From JAEYZS01 sp964469265 (lineage in GTDB: Bacteria; Bdellovibrionota; Bdellovibrionia; Bdellovibrionales; JAEYZS01): 54,647 nt of DNA. This document shows, piece by piece, positions 8,547-16,309 of this stretch (position 1 is the stretch's first letter; every line of letters begins with the position of its first letter). Where the stretch lies: NCBI GenBank assembly GCA_964469265.1, contig CAYXYF010000015.1, positions 1 through 54,647 on the forward strand, read 5' to 3'. The notes beneath the pieces were generated by a model. The model had not been told where the DNA came from and did not search any database. It saw nothing but the letters and a program-made list of their open reading frames with translations. Both the position numbers and the translations under genes were made by a program.

Positions 8547-9343
8547 TCGTTCATGCGGGCAAGACAACTTTTTGATATTTCAGTGTTGATAATTCTATTG
8601 GTTGTATTTGAATAGGCATAATCTTTAGTACAACTCTTTGCCGTCGTATTTGGAGTGAACTCAAATTTTATAGCCTCTTCGCAGATATCAAGTCGGATAT
8701 GGATCTGAAAGTTTGATGATTTGAAATTGCGTTTTGATTCAGTTACCCGCGCCGCTCGTTTTAATTTAGGAGCCAACTCATTAATTATTTGCTCGTCACA
8801 ATATGTGTATGGAAACGGCGTTTGGAAAACATAACTTTCTGGAACTTCTACTATAAACTTATTTTCTTTAATAGTTTTGGTAAGCTCTTCTAGATTCTCA
8901 CCATATAAGGATTCCGCAGCATCAAGCTCTTCTTCAGAGATCGGTGCATAACTTCTGATTCTGTTCCAGCCATAACCCCAGCGGTATGTGGTGTATCTCA
9001 GTGGTCCCCCACCAGCACGAGTTCCCGTATACATTATCCTTGCATCCGCGGTGTTTCCAGTTGCAGCGACGCATTCGTAAAGTTCGGTATCAGCGATTTT
9101 ACGTTCTTCTTTAGTTCCGCCAAGCCAATAGGCGGCATCATGCTGTACGCAACAATGAAGCCACTCAGTGGGATTTTCTTTGGGTCCATTAGAATATCTA
9201 GAACACCCATCTGTTGTAAAAGGCTGCAAAATTTTTTGAAAAAGATTGGTGTCCTTAGAGTCGTTATTAAAGACATAACCCTCAAGGCTTTGTGCATGAA
9301 CCCCGCTAGTCAGAAAGAATATCGCTAATAAAATGGCTCTCAA
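8543..9343 (-). CDS. Secreted phospholipase A2-like protein
   Basis: 266 residues, TTG start. Signal peptide MRAILLAIFFLTSGVHA. Residues ~46-92 have the phospholipase A2 catalytic signature: DGCSRYSNG (cysteine plus calcium-loop-like region), CCVQHDAAYWLGG with the His-Asp pair after two cysteines, then ADTELYECV, where an Asp and a Cys are expected. The remaining ~170 residues are not recognised and contain four more cysteines. If active, it would cleave phospholipids outside the cytoplasm, plausible for a predator attacking prey membranes, but that use is inference. The upstream gene on the same strand ends 14 bp before it, so they form an operon. Only the fold assignment is well supported. 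Confidence 0.65.
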   Translation of the reverse strand: MRAILLAIFFLTSGVHAQSLEGYVFNNDSKDTNLFQKILQPFTTDGCSRYSNGPKENPTEWLHCCVQHDAAYWLGGTKEERKIADTELYECVAATGNTADARIMYTGTRAGGGPLRYTTYRWGYGWNRIRSYAPISEEELDAAESLYGENLEELTKTIKENKFIVEVPESYVFQTPFPYTYCDEQIINELAPKLKRAARVTESKRNFKSSNFQIHIRLDICEEAIKFEFTPNTTAKSCTKDYAYSNTTNRIINTEISKSCLARMND

Positions 9344-9357
9344 AAACGCCCCCGTTT

Positions 9358-10014
9358 TTACAGATCTTCAAATGAAGGTAAACCCTCTTCTGTTACAAAT
9401 GCAAGGCTGTAATGGGCGGGTAAAAACCAAGATAAGGCCTGTAAAATTCCTTCATGCTCTTTGCTGTCAGGACTTCCAAAAGATTCAATCGAAAAGCAAA
9501 GATCAAAATTGACTTGGTCTTTGGATATCATAATGATTTTAGGAGCCATGACTCCTTGCTGGGCCAAGAATTCTTTTAAAATACTTCGGATGGGCTTCGG
9601 AAGGTAACTTTCACTGGGGCTTCCAGTGTAGAATAAATTCTCGTTAGCTGAGGCCGTGGCCTCAGCTTGCATTGAGCCAATAGGGTTTTCAAGAAATTTT
9701 CCTGATTGAAAGTAATTCCAAACCATACCAAATGTGAGAACAAAGTCTGGATAGGTTTTAGTCGGATTAACCGCAAGGCCGATACCATTTTCTGAAATCC
9801 ATTTTATAAGATGAATAGCAGACTCGGAGCTCTCTTCTTTAATATCTACAAACATATATGGGAATTGATCGGGCCCAGCTTGAGGGGCCTTATTGAGGAT
9901 CGTCACCTTGCAATGGGGAAGCTTTGATAGGAAGTCGCTCTCCCATTGCATATCGCGGTCTTTTTGTGGTTTGTTTAATAGTTCTAGAAGCTCTTTTTGA
10001 ATGTTTTCTGCCAT
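9358..10014 (-). CDS. Conserved hypothetical cytosolic protein
   Basis: 218 residues, no signal peptide or membrane segment. Mixed alpha/beta composition, with motifs such as FPYMFVDIKEESSESAI and PDFVLTFGMVWNYF. I do not recognise the family. It sits between a PilZ-like gene (12 bp upstream) and the secreted PLA2-like gene (14 bp downstream) on the same strand, so all three probably share a transcript. Confidence 0.6.
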   Translation of the reverse strand: MAENIQKELLELLNKPQKDRDMQWESDFLSKLPHCKVTILNKAPQAGPDQFPYMFVDIKEESSESAIHLIKWISENGIGLAVNPTKTYPDFVLTFGMVWNYFQSGKFLENPIGSMQAEATASANENLFYTGSPSESYLPKPIRSILKEFLAQQGVMAPKIIMISKDQVNFDLCFSIESFGSPDSKEHEGILQALSWFLPAHYSLAFVTEEGLPSFEDL

Positions 10015-10026
10015 AGGGCAGGCTTA

Positions 10027-10434
10027 TCATTCTTCGTCGTGTGTTTCAACAGAGCTTGGTAAAAGATCAAATAAACATTCTCGCCAGTATTCAGGTGCAT
10101 CCTGTGAGAAGTCCACGGCGATCTCAAAGACCCCTTTTCCGACGTATTGGGTCCTGGCAATATGGCCATTGATTTCTAGCTCCATGGGGTTAATTAAAAG
10201 CATAATCGGCTCACCCTCAATAGATGCTAGCGATAAGTTTTGACGTAACCCCTTTGGTATAAGGTCTTCACGCTCAACCTGAATCAAGAAACCAGTTGAG
10301 GATGCATCTATTAGATGTCCAAACCTTGCTATTGATTCGAAATGAGACAGAGTCGTGAGATTTGATATTGGTATTGCGCCCACGTTCTTTCGTTTCGCAA
10401 TACGCTTTGGTGACTTACTTACTGCTTTTTTCAT
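10027..10434 (-). CDS. PilZ-like domain protein
   Basis: 135 residues with a basic N-terminus (MKKAVSKSPKRIAKRKN). The segment RFGHLIDASSTGFLIQ resembles the D/N-x-S-x-x-G block of PilZ domains, and IARTQYVGKGVFEIAVDF resembles the following strand pair ending in a G-x-x-V-D-F-like turn. The usual RxxxR block is not clear, so c-di-GMP binding is uncertain. Preceded by GAGGGG at a sensible distance. First gene of a likely three-gene minus-strand operon. Confidence 0.5.
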   Translation of the reverse strand: MKKAVSKSPKRIAKRKNVGAIPISNLTTLSHFESIARFGHLIDASSTGFLIQVEREDLIPKGLRQNLSLASIEGEPIMLLINPMELEINGHIARTQYVGKGVFEIAVDFSQDAPEYWRECLFDLLPSSVETHDEE

Positions 10435-10497
10435 CAGTTAAACCCCTCGTTACAAATAACTTATCGGCGAGCCTGGACCAAAGTTAAGTGGGTTTAA

Positions 10498-10517
10498 CCA
10501 GATTCATTTCAATCTGG
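10498..10517 (-). terminator. Hairpin downstream of nadA
   Basis: CCAGATT and AATCTGG form a 7-bp perfect stem with a 6-nt loop, 30 bases past the nadA stop. The T-run on the minus strand is short (TTAAA), so termination strength is uncertain. Confidence 0.4.
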
Positions 10518-10547
10518 GAGGCTAAAAATTAGTCATTTTTAAGCTTA

Positions 10548-11492
10548 TCAATTCCAAGTTACTGATTTCCCTTGAGTGATATCGATCATTCTTTGGAGAG
10601 GCAGGCGTGCTCGCTCGATCAAATTTTCTGAAAGTTTCACTTCCGGGGTAAAGGTTTTGAGTGTGTCTCGTATTTTTTCTAAAGTATTGAGTTTCATATA
10701 AGGACACTGGTTGCAAGCGCAGTGGGTTCCCGTCGGCGCTTGAATCAGCTCAACATCTGGGCGTGTTTTTTTCATCTGATGAAAAATTCCATCTTCAGTG
10801 GCTACAATAAAGCTCTTTGCAGGATTTACTTCCACCTCTTTAAGAAGCCTTGAAGTTGAACCCACAACATCTGCATGTTCTAAAACATCTTCATTGCACT
10901 CAGGGTGCGCAAGCACAATAGCATCGGGATGCTGCTGTTTCAGTGCATAGAGTTCTTTGGCAGTAAAAAGAACGTGAACTTCACAGGTACCAGGCCACAG
11001 TTCCATCTTGCGATTGTATTTTTTGGATAACCAAGAGCCAAGGTTAATGTCTGGTCCAAATAAAATGGTTTTATCTTTAGGAATACTATTTAAGATTTTC
11101 TCTGCATTAGAGGACGTGCAGATGACATCCGAAATGGACTTTACTTCAGCACTTGAGTTGATATAGGTCATCATTACAGAGTTTGGATGAGCCTCTTTCC
11201 ACTTCTTATATTGTTCAAATGGAGAGTTTGTCACTAACGAGCAGCCTGCCGCCATGTCGGCCACAAGAACTGTCTTTAGAGGTGAAAGAATTTTTACACT
11301 TTCTGCCATGAATACAACGCCCGCTAGAAGAATATTTTGAGCACTGCTTTTCATTCCCGTCTCAGCTAGAAAGTAACTATCACCCACTTGATCGGCAAGC
11401 TCTTGAATCTCGCCGTCTTCATAAAAGTGCGAAAGGATAAGAACATTTTTTTCTTTTTTAAGATTGAGAATCTCTTCTCGAATGTCTTGCAT
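10548..11492 (-). CDS. nadA: Quinolinate synthase NadA
   Basis: 314 residues. Condenses iminoaspartate with dihydroxyacetone phosphate to quinolinate, the first committed steps of NAD synthesis, using a [4Fe-4S] cluster. The expected cluster cysteines are visible: Cys84 in AAGCSLV, Cys170 in PGTCEVH and Cys263 in CNQCPYM; the HFYEDGEIQ segment near the N-terminus is also typical. No nadB or nadC lies beside it. It follows mglA on the same strand with a 25-bp gap, so it could be the last gene of the dnaX-ybaB-recR-mglA unit. Confidence 0.96.
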   Translation of the reverse strand: MQDIREEILNLKKEKNVLILSHFYEDGEIQELADQVGDSYFLAETGMKSSAQNILLAGVVFMAESVKILSPLKTVLVADMAAGCSLVTNSPFEQYKKWKEAHPNSVMMTYINSSAEVKSISDVICTSSNAEKILNSIPKDKTILFGPDINLGSWLSKKYNRKMELWPGTCEVHVLFTAKELYALKQQHPDAIVLAHPECNEDVLEHADVVGSTSRLLKEVEVNPAKSFIVATEDGIFHQMKKTRPDVELIQAPTGTHCACNQCPYMKLNTLEKIRDTLKTFTPEVKLSENLIERARLPLQRMIDITQGKSVTWN

Positions 11493-11517
11493 TTTCTGGA
11501 TCCCAATAGGTTAAAGT

Positions 11518-12108
11518 TTAAACTTCATTGCCTTTGAGAATAGTTACGATTTGTTTTGAAATCGTTTTGAACGTCTCAAAGACGCCTTCGCCTTGCGAAG
11601 CTACTGCCTCAAAATCAGGAGAGTTGTATTGGTTAAGTGCGTGTCTCAGTTCCTGTATGGGAACAGCGTTGTTAAGATCTCTCTTATTGTATTGAATGAC
11701 AAGTGGAACTTTTTCAATGTCATAGCCCTGCTGACGTAGATTTGTTTTGAGATTATTGAAAGACTCGATATTCTCTTCCATGCGCTCTCTTTGAGAGTCT
11801 GCAACAAATACGACTCCATCAAGCCCTTTTAAGATCAGCTTCCTTGAGGCATCGTAGACCACTTGTCCTGGAACAGTGTAAAGATGAAATCTTGTTTTAT
11901 AGCCACGGATATCACCCAAATGAAGAGGGAGAAAATCAAAAAACAGTGTGCGCTCGTTGTTTGTATTGAGCGCAATAAGCTTTGATTTTTGGTCTGTAGC
12001 CGTCTGTTGATAAATCCACTGGATGTTTGTTGTCTTTCCGCCTAAAGACGGTCCGTAAAAAACGATCTTGCAATGAATTTCTTTAGCGTTCTTATTGATA
12101 AAAGACAT
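11518..12108 (-). CDS. mglA: MglA-type small Ras-like GTPase
   Basis: 196 residues, colinear with Myxococcus MglA. P-loop GPSLGGKTT at 19-27, Arg53, the characteristic TVPGQ (Thr78-Gln82) in place of the Ras DxxG, the conserved YDASRKLILKG, and NKRD at 141-144. Arg53 and Gln82 are the residues used for GTP hydrolysis in Myxococcus MglA. The family controls cell polarity and gliding; in Bdellovibrio MglA has been linked to prey invasion. Its ATG shares one base with the recR stop (TAATG), so the two are translationally coupled. No mglB or romR is in the window. Confidence 0.93.
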   Translation of the reverse strand: MSFINKNAKEIHCKIVFYGPSLGGKTTNIQWIYQQTATDQKSKLIALNTNNERTLFFDFLPLHLGDIRGYKTRFHLYTVPGQVVYDASRKLILKGLDGVVFVADSQRERMEENIESFNNLKTNLRQQGYDIEKVPLVIQYNKRDLNNAVPIQELRHALNQYNSPDFEAVASQGEGVFETFKTISKQIVTILKGNEV

Positions 12109-12713
12109 TAAATCTCCACGCGATTTTGAATAGCCTTACCAAGCGTTCGTTTATCAATATAGTCGATATCCGAGCCAAAAGGTACTCCATAGGCAAGCCT
12201 TGAGACTTTGATATTTCTAGCATGGAGAAGTTTAGTCAGGTAAAGCGCTGTCGTATCACCCTCAATGTCAGAATCTAATGCGACAATCACCTCTTGAATC
12301 TGAGTGGAAGACTTCTCAATTCTTTCTAAAAGTTCTTTGATCTTAAGATGCTCTGGTTGAACGCCTTCTAGTGGCGCTATTGTTCCGTGTAAAACATGGT
12401 ACAACCCAAAGAAAGAGTCTGAGGATTCAATTTTAATAATGTCAAAAGGCTCTTCTACAACGCAAATCTTTGTGGGGTCTCGCTTTTGGTTTTCACAGAT
12501 TTCACAAAGGTCTTCGCTTTCAGTAAAACTAAAGCATTGAGGACAGGTGTGAATAACCTGTTCAACCTCTTGGATAGCTTCAATAAGAGATTGTGAAAAG
12601 GACGTCCCTTTTTTAAGAACAAAGTATGCCAACCGTTGAGCGGTTTTTTCGCCCACACCTGGTAACTTTGAAAACTCAGTGATTAATCTTTTAAGAGATT
12701 TTAGTTCGATCAT
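12108..12713 (-). CDS. recR: Recombination protein RecR
   Basis: 201 residues, normal length. Acts with RecF/RecO to load RecA at gaps. Helix-hairpin-helix LPGVGEKTAQRLA (about 17-29), C4 zinc finger with Cys57, Cys60, Cys70 and Cys73, then a Toprim domain with VALDSDIEGDTTA. Sits 9 bp after ybaB and overlaps mglA by one base, in the dnaX-ybaB-recR block found in many bacteria. Confidence 0.96.
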   Translation of the reverse strand: MIELKSLKRLITEFSKLPGVGEKTAQRLAYFVLKKGTSFSQSLIEAIQEVEQVIHTCPQCFSFTESEDLCEICENQKRDPTKICVVEEPFDIIKIESSDSFFGLYHVLHGTIAPLEGVQPEHLKIKELLERIEKSSTQIQEVIVALDSDIEGDTTALYLTKLLHARNIKVSRLAYGVPFGSDIDYIDKRTLGKAIQNRVEI

Positions 12714-12722
12714 AGTTTGGTA

Positions 12723-13052
12723 TTAAAACATCCCAGGGATTTTCATTCCGCCTGTGAGTTTAGACATTTCGTCTTCAGTTGTTTTGTTTGCTGTTCTGAG
12801 GGCATCGTTTGCCGCAGCCATTAGGAGATCTTGCAACATCTCAGCGTCTCCATCTTGGAGGACCGCAGGGTCAATGGCAACAGAGGTCAGTTGGTAGGCG
12901 CCGTTGGCTTTAACGGTAATTGCTCCACCACCCGCCGTTCCTGAAAACTCTCGGGTTTTAAGTTCGTTTTGAACTTTCTCGGCTTTATTCTGCATCTGTT
13001 GAACTTGTTTCATAAAGTTTTGCATGCCGCCTGGGAATCCTTTCATTTGCAT
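12723..13052 (-). CDS. ybaB: YbaB/EbfC family nucleoid-associated protein
   Basis: 109 residues. Small DNA-binding dimer. Glycine- and methionine-rich start (MKGFPGGMQNFMKQVQQMQ), a charged helix, then the family core with AGGGAITVKANGAYQLTSVAIDP and a C-terminal helix. Located between dnaX and recR as usual, 8 bp after the dnaX stop. Confidence 0.93.
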   Translation of the reverse strand: MQMKGFPGGMQNFMKQVQQMQNKAEKVQNELKTREFSGTAGGGAITVKANGAYQLTSVAIDPAVLQDGDAEMLQDLLMAAANDALRTANKTTEDEMSKLTGGMKIPGMF

Positions 13053-13060
13053 ATCCTCCG

Positions 13061-14701
13061 TTATTTTAATTCAGTAATTTTTTGAATCTTTCCTTTGAAA
13101 GATTTTTGCAAGTTTTGAATCATTGGATGATTTTCAACTTGCTCACGTGTTTGTTTTGCCTGAGTCTCTTCGTTTTGAGCTTTAAGGCTCTGAGGAGACG
13201 GTGTGGCTTTATCGTCATTATGTTTAACAACTACGCGAACGTTCATTTTCCAAACTGTTAAAAACAGCTCTTTTAATTTATTCGCTTGTTTGGGATCTGA
13301 CAACTGATCAAAGAAAAACTCTTCTTTTTCAGAAACCCCTAAGGTTGCAGTGGTTCCGTCCAGCGAAATTAAAGAGCTATGATCCAACAGTGCAGCCAAG
13401 CTTGGATTTATTTTCTTAGATTGCTCAACAAACTTAACCCAATTTTTTGTCAGTGACTCGGCCTTATCAAACGCTTCGGCAACGGACTGTGTTGGTCGCT
13501 GGGTCTTGGCCTCGATTGGCATTACTGGGCGCTGCGCCTGCGGTTGGGGCCTTGGTGTTGTGCGTGTAGTGGGGTTGCTCTTTCCCGAAACAAAGAACTC
13601 AATATCTTCAATTCTTGGCGCCTGGGCCATACGTAATAAAAGCATCTCTAAAACTATTCGGGGATTGTTGGCGCGAATAATGTCTTGAGTTCCCTTAAGA
13701 CACATATCAAATAAAACATGAATGTCTTCTTGAGATACATCTACTGAAACGGCCCTTAAACTTTCAATTTCACCATCAGATAGATCAAGAAGCTCGGTGG
13801 GCTTCTGAGCCACTTTTACAAAAAGTAAATGTCTGATTTCTTCTAAAAGATTTTGCACAAACACAACGGGATCATGGCCCGAAGAAAATAACCTCTCAAC
13901 CGTTGCAACAATGGATTCTAAATCACGATGGATTAAAGACTGAACAGTGTTTGAAAGAAGAGCTCGATCCGTAATACCTAAAACGTCAATCACCTTAGCG
14001 AGCGTCACATCCGCATTGGTAAAGTTAATGACTTGGTCGAGCAAGCTCAAAGAATCTCGCATCGATCCATCAGCAAGCCGTGCTAATGTCCAAAGAGATT
14101 CTTGGTCGTATTTTACATTTTCATTTTTACAAATATTTTCAAGGTGTCCCTGAATAAGCCGAGTAGAGATCCTTCTAAAATCAAATCGCTGACATCTAGA
14201 CAAAATTGTAACGGGAATTTTTTGAGGCTCCGTTGTTGCCATAATAAAAATAACGTGAGACGGAGGTTCTTCAAGCGTTTTCAAGAGAGCATTAAATGCA
14301 CTTGTAGAAAGCATATGGACTTCATCTATAATGTAAACTTTAAACTTCCCGCTTGCAGGCATATATCCAACGGTTTCTCTAAGATCACGGATGGAATCCA
14401 CACCATTATTAGATGCTCCGTCGATCTCAATGACATCCATGTGCGAGCCGTTAGTGATGTCGTGGCAAGCTGTACATTCATTACAAGGTTTAAAGTCCGT
14501 AGCGTTTGGACAGATTAAAGTTTTTGCCAGCACCCGTGCGGAAGAAGTTTTTCCCACGCCTCTTGTTCCAGAAAATAATAGCGCATGGGGGAATCTGTCT
14601 GCTTTTAAGGCATTTGTTAACGTTTGGCTAATATGATCTTGACCGATAAGATCTTGAAAAGATTGAGGGCGATATTTTCTGGCGATAACTTGATATGACA
14701 C
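13061..14701 (-). CDS. dnaX: DNA polymerase III subunit gamma/tau
   Basis: Clamp-loader ATPase, 546 residues from the GTG at 14701, which has GAGGGAG about 6 bases upstream and begins with the family start VSYQVIARKYRP. An in-frame upstream start at 14749 would add 16 residues not found in the family. Walker A GTRGVGKTS at 45-53, zinc-binding Cys64, Cys73, Cys76 and Cys79, Walker B DEVH at ~126, and SRC sensor at ~168. A Pro/Gln-rich linker (around residue 385) precedes a tau-like C-terminal domain. I saw no clear frameshift site for making gamma. The SRP RNA gene lies just upstream. Confidence 0.96.
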   Translation of the reverse strand: MSYQVIARKYRPQSFQDLIGQDHISQTLTNALKADRFPHALLFSGTRGVGKTSSARVLAKTLICPNATDFKPCNECTACHDITNGSHMDVIEIDGASNNGVDSIRDLRETVGYMPASGKFKVYIIDEVHMLSTSAFNALLKTLEEPPSHVIFIMATTEPQKIPVTILSRCQRFDFRRISTRLIQGHLENICKNENVKYDQESLWTLARLADGSMRDSLSLLDQVINFTNADVTLAKVIDVLGITDRALLSNTVQSLIHRDLESIVATVERLFSSGHDPVVFVQNLLEEIRHLLFVKVAQKPTELLDLSDGEIESLRAVSVDVSQEDIHVLFDMCLKGTQDIIRANNPRIVLEMLLLRMAQAPRIEDIEFFVSGKSNPTTRTTPRPQPQAQRPVMPIEAKTQRPTQSVAEAFDKAESLTKNWVKFVEQSKKINPSLAALLDHSSLISLDGTTATLGVSEKEEFFFDQLSDPKQANKLKELFLTVWKMNVRVVVKHNDDKATPSPQSLKAQNEETQAKQTREQVENHPMIQNLQKSFKGKIQKITELK

Positions 14702-14736
14702 TTTGGCTCCCTCGTACTCCTCAAAAAATAGTGGCC

Positions 14737-14820
14737 GGCCCCATATCACATGACTTCTCTACTACCGTTGCTTCCTTCCGGACCTGGCGGGGTTTGCAGA
14801 GTAGTGCATTGTACGGGACC
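14737..14820 (-). ncRNA. ffs: Bacterial small signal recognition particle RNA (4.5S type)
   Basis: On the minus strand the apical domain reads CCAGGTCCGGAAGGAAGCA, the nearly invariant SRP RNA tetraloop region with asymmetric internal loop. The flanks pair as a long hairpin (CACTACTCT with AGAG..GTAGT elements), closing with GGTCCC at the 5' end against GGGGCC at the 3' end. Length about 84 nt; ends are estimated from pairing. Binds Ffh for membrane targeting of nascent proteins. Located immediately upstream of dnaX, an order seen in other bacteria. Confidence 0.92.
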
Positions 14821-14830
14821 AACCAGTTGA

Positions 14831-14860
14831 CATATATTCAAGAATATTGAGAACTGTCAT
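14831..14860 (-). promoter_or_regulatory. Predicted sigma-70-like promoter of the SRP RNA
   Basis: On the minus strand ATGACA (14860-14855) and TATATG (14836-14831) are separated by 18 bases, and the -10 lies about 10 bases before the predicted RNA 5' end. The spacer contains the inverted repeat ATATTC-TT-GAATAT. Confidence 0.5.
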
Positions 14861-14934
14861 TAATTATTAGGCTAAATTAAGCCCTGCGAACAGAGGGAAA
14901 TGACGCCGCGAGCAACAAGAGAAAAGCGAGAGCC

Positions 14935-15687
14935 GTGGGATTAAAACTTCATAGAAATATCAAAATTGAAAGGGTTCCACGACTTCGCGGTCTGAAGGTC
15001 AGCATTCTGCCAAATTCCACCATAGTAGCAAGATGTTCTCGCTCAGAAAAGTTATCTCGAATTCATAATTTCCTCGAAGAAAATGAGAGATGGCTTTCTC
15101 GTGAACTTCAAAATGTTTTTAAACTTCAAGCAAAGTATCCCATGTTGAGTTTTCAGGAAGGAGAAATGCTGCGCTTCCTCGGTGAAAATTATGAGATCAG
15201 GTTTGAGTATGCTAATTTTCAAAAACTAGAGATTCGATTCGAGAGGCCGTATTTGAAAGTGCTGAGCGCTAAACATGTTCCTGTGGCGCAGGTCCGAAAA
15301 GAAATTTTGAAATTCTATGAAAAAGCGGCTCGAAGATTTTTACCCAAGAGAGTTGAGTCCCTTGCAAAAATGACAGGGTTGATTCCCGCCAAGGTCATTT
15401 TGCGGAGGCAGAAAACAGTGTGGGGGAGTTGTTCACCGTCGGGAAACATCCAACTCAACTGGAAGCTTGTTTCTGCTCCAATAAATGTAATTGATTACGT
15501 GATAATTCATGAGCTTGCACACCTTAAGCATCCGAATCATTCAAAGTATTTCTGGGCGGAAGTAGAAAAGCATTGCCCTGATTATAGGCAACAGCGGCTG
15601 TGGCTTAAAAGACACTATTTTAGCTTCGATTATTTAAATGAGACCTCGGAGCTACATAGCAGCAAGCTTCCATCTGATCTGCGTTAA
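14935..15687 (+). CDS. YgjP-like zinc metallopeptidase domain protein
   Basis: 250 residues, GTG start. The C-terminal half carries the YgjP/DUF45 signature: WGSCSPSGNIQLNW, then HELAHLKHPNHSKYFW with zinc-binding His192, His196 and probably His202, and catalytic Glu193. The N-terminal half is typical for the longer members (a beta-rich segment and ERWLSREL). Cytosolic; substrate unknown. A short 14-codon frame starting at ATG 14900, with GAGGGA in front, ends just inside this gene (MTPRATREKREPWD), so translation may be coupled to it. Divergent from the SRP RNA. Confidence 0.85.
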   Translation: MGLKLHRNIKIERVPRLRGLKVSILPNSTIVARCSRSEKLSRIHNFLEENERWLSRELQNVFKLQAKYPMLSFQEGEMLRFLGENYEIRFEYANFQKLEIRFERPYLKVLSAKHVPVAQVRKEILKFYEKAARRFLPKRVESLAKMTGLIPAKVILRRQKTVWGSCSPSGNIQLNWKLVSAPINVIDYVIIHELAHLKHPNHSKYFWAEVEKHCPDYRQQRLWLKRHYFSFDYLNETSELHSSKLPSDLR

Positions 15688-15813
15688 GCCAAAAGCAAAC
15701 CTTGAATTTTACAGAGTAATGTTTCATCTTAGGCTAATTGAGAAAGAATTGAGATTGGCGGGTTAGGTGTATCTATCTCCGCATATTTTTGCGCGCATAG
15801 CAGGAGCAGAACA

Positions 15814-16302
15814 ATGCAAAAGAATCCTCATGTCAATTGGGCTGGGTACATGGTTTTTATCGGAACGATGATTTTCTCGGTCGTCTTCATTATATTTACA
15901 ACAGTGTTTCAGCCAGGCCCTGTCGATGCTCAAGCATTGCCTGACGCTGGGTTAACGAAAGAAGATTATGTCAACCGTATCAAAGCTTGGAGCAAAAGCT
16001 CTCCGGAGTCCGTCGCGCGCGGTGAAAAGTCTTACAAATTAAATTGTGCTTTTTTCTATGAAGAAGGTGGAAGTGATCCATTCTTAGAGATGTTCAAATC
16101 TGGCAATCTTCCTAACAGAGGAACTGAGATTGATGTCTTTAGAATGATTTCAAAAGGTGATATCGAAAACGGTATAATGAAACTTGATCACTTGCAGACC
16201 AGCGAAAGATGGGACATTGTTCACTACTTAAGATCATTGAACCCAAACCTACCTTCGGCATCAAATTCAGACTGGAAGCAGTTTTATAACGAAGGCGCAT
16301 AG
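15814..16302 (+). CDS. Membrane-anchored cytochrome-c-like protein without heme motif
   Basis: 162 residues, first gene of the cox operon. One N-terminal membrane anchor (about residues 12-32), then a cytochrome-c-like domain: ARGEKSYKLNCAFFYEEGG where a heme protein would have NCxxCHGxxG, and a C-terminal helix TSERWDIVHYLRSLNP as in class I cytochromes. Only Cys78 of CxxCH remains; the second Cys is Phe81 and the His is Tyr82, so covalent heme attachment is not expected. The gene is otherwise intact, with a stop 8 bp before the Sco gene. A role in oxidase assembly or as a structural subunit is inference. Confidence 0.75.
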   Translation: MQKNPHVNWAGYMVFIGTMIFSVVFIIFTTVFQPGPVDAQALPDAGLTKEDYVNRIKAWSKSSPESVARGEKSYKLNCAFFYEEGGSDPFLEMFKSGNLPNRGTEIDVFRMISKGDIENGIMKLDHLQTSERWDIVHYLRSLNPNLPSASNSDWKQFYNEGA

Positions 16303-16309
16303 TTAAATA

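Noticed and set aside
13061..14701. Programmed frameshift in dnaX producing gamma
   Set aside because: No convincing A-rich slippery heptamer followed by an early stop was seen; the full-length tau-like product is sufficient.
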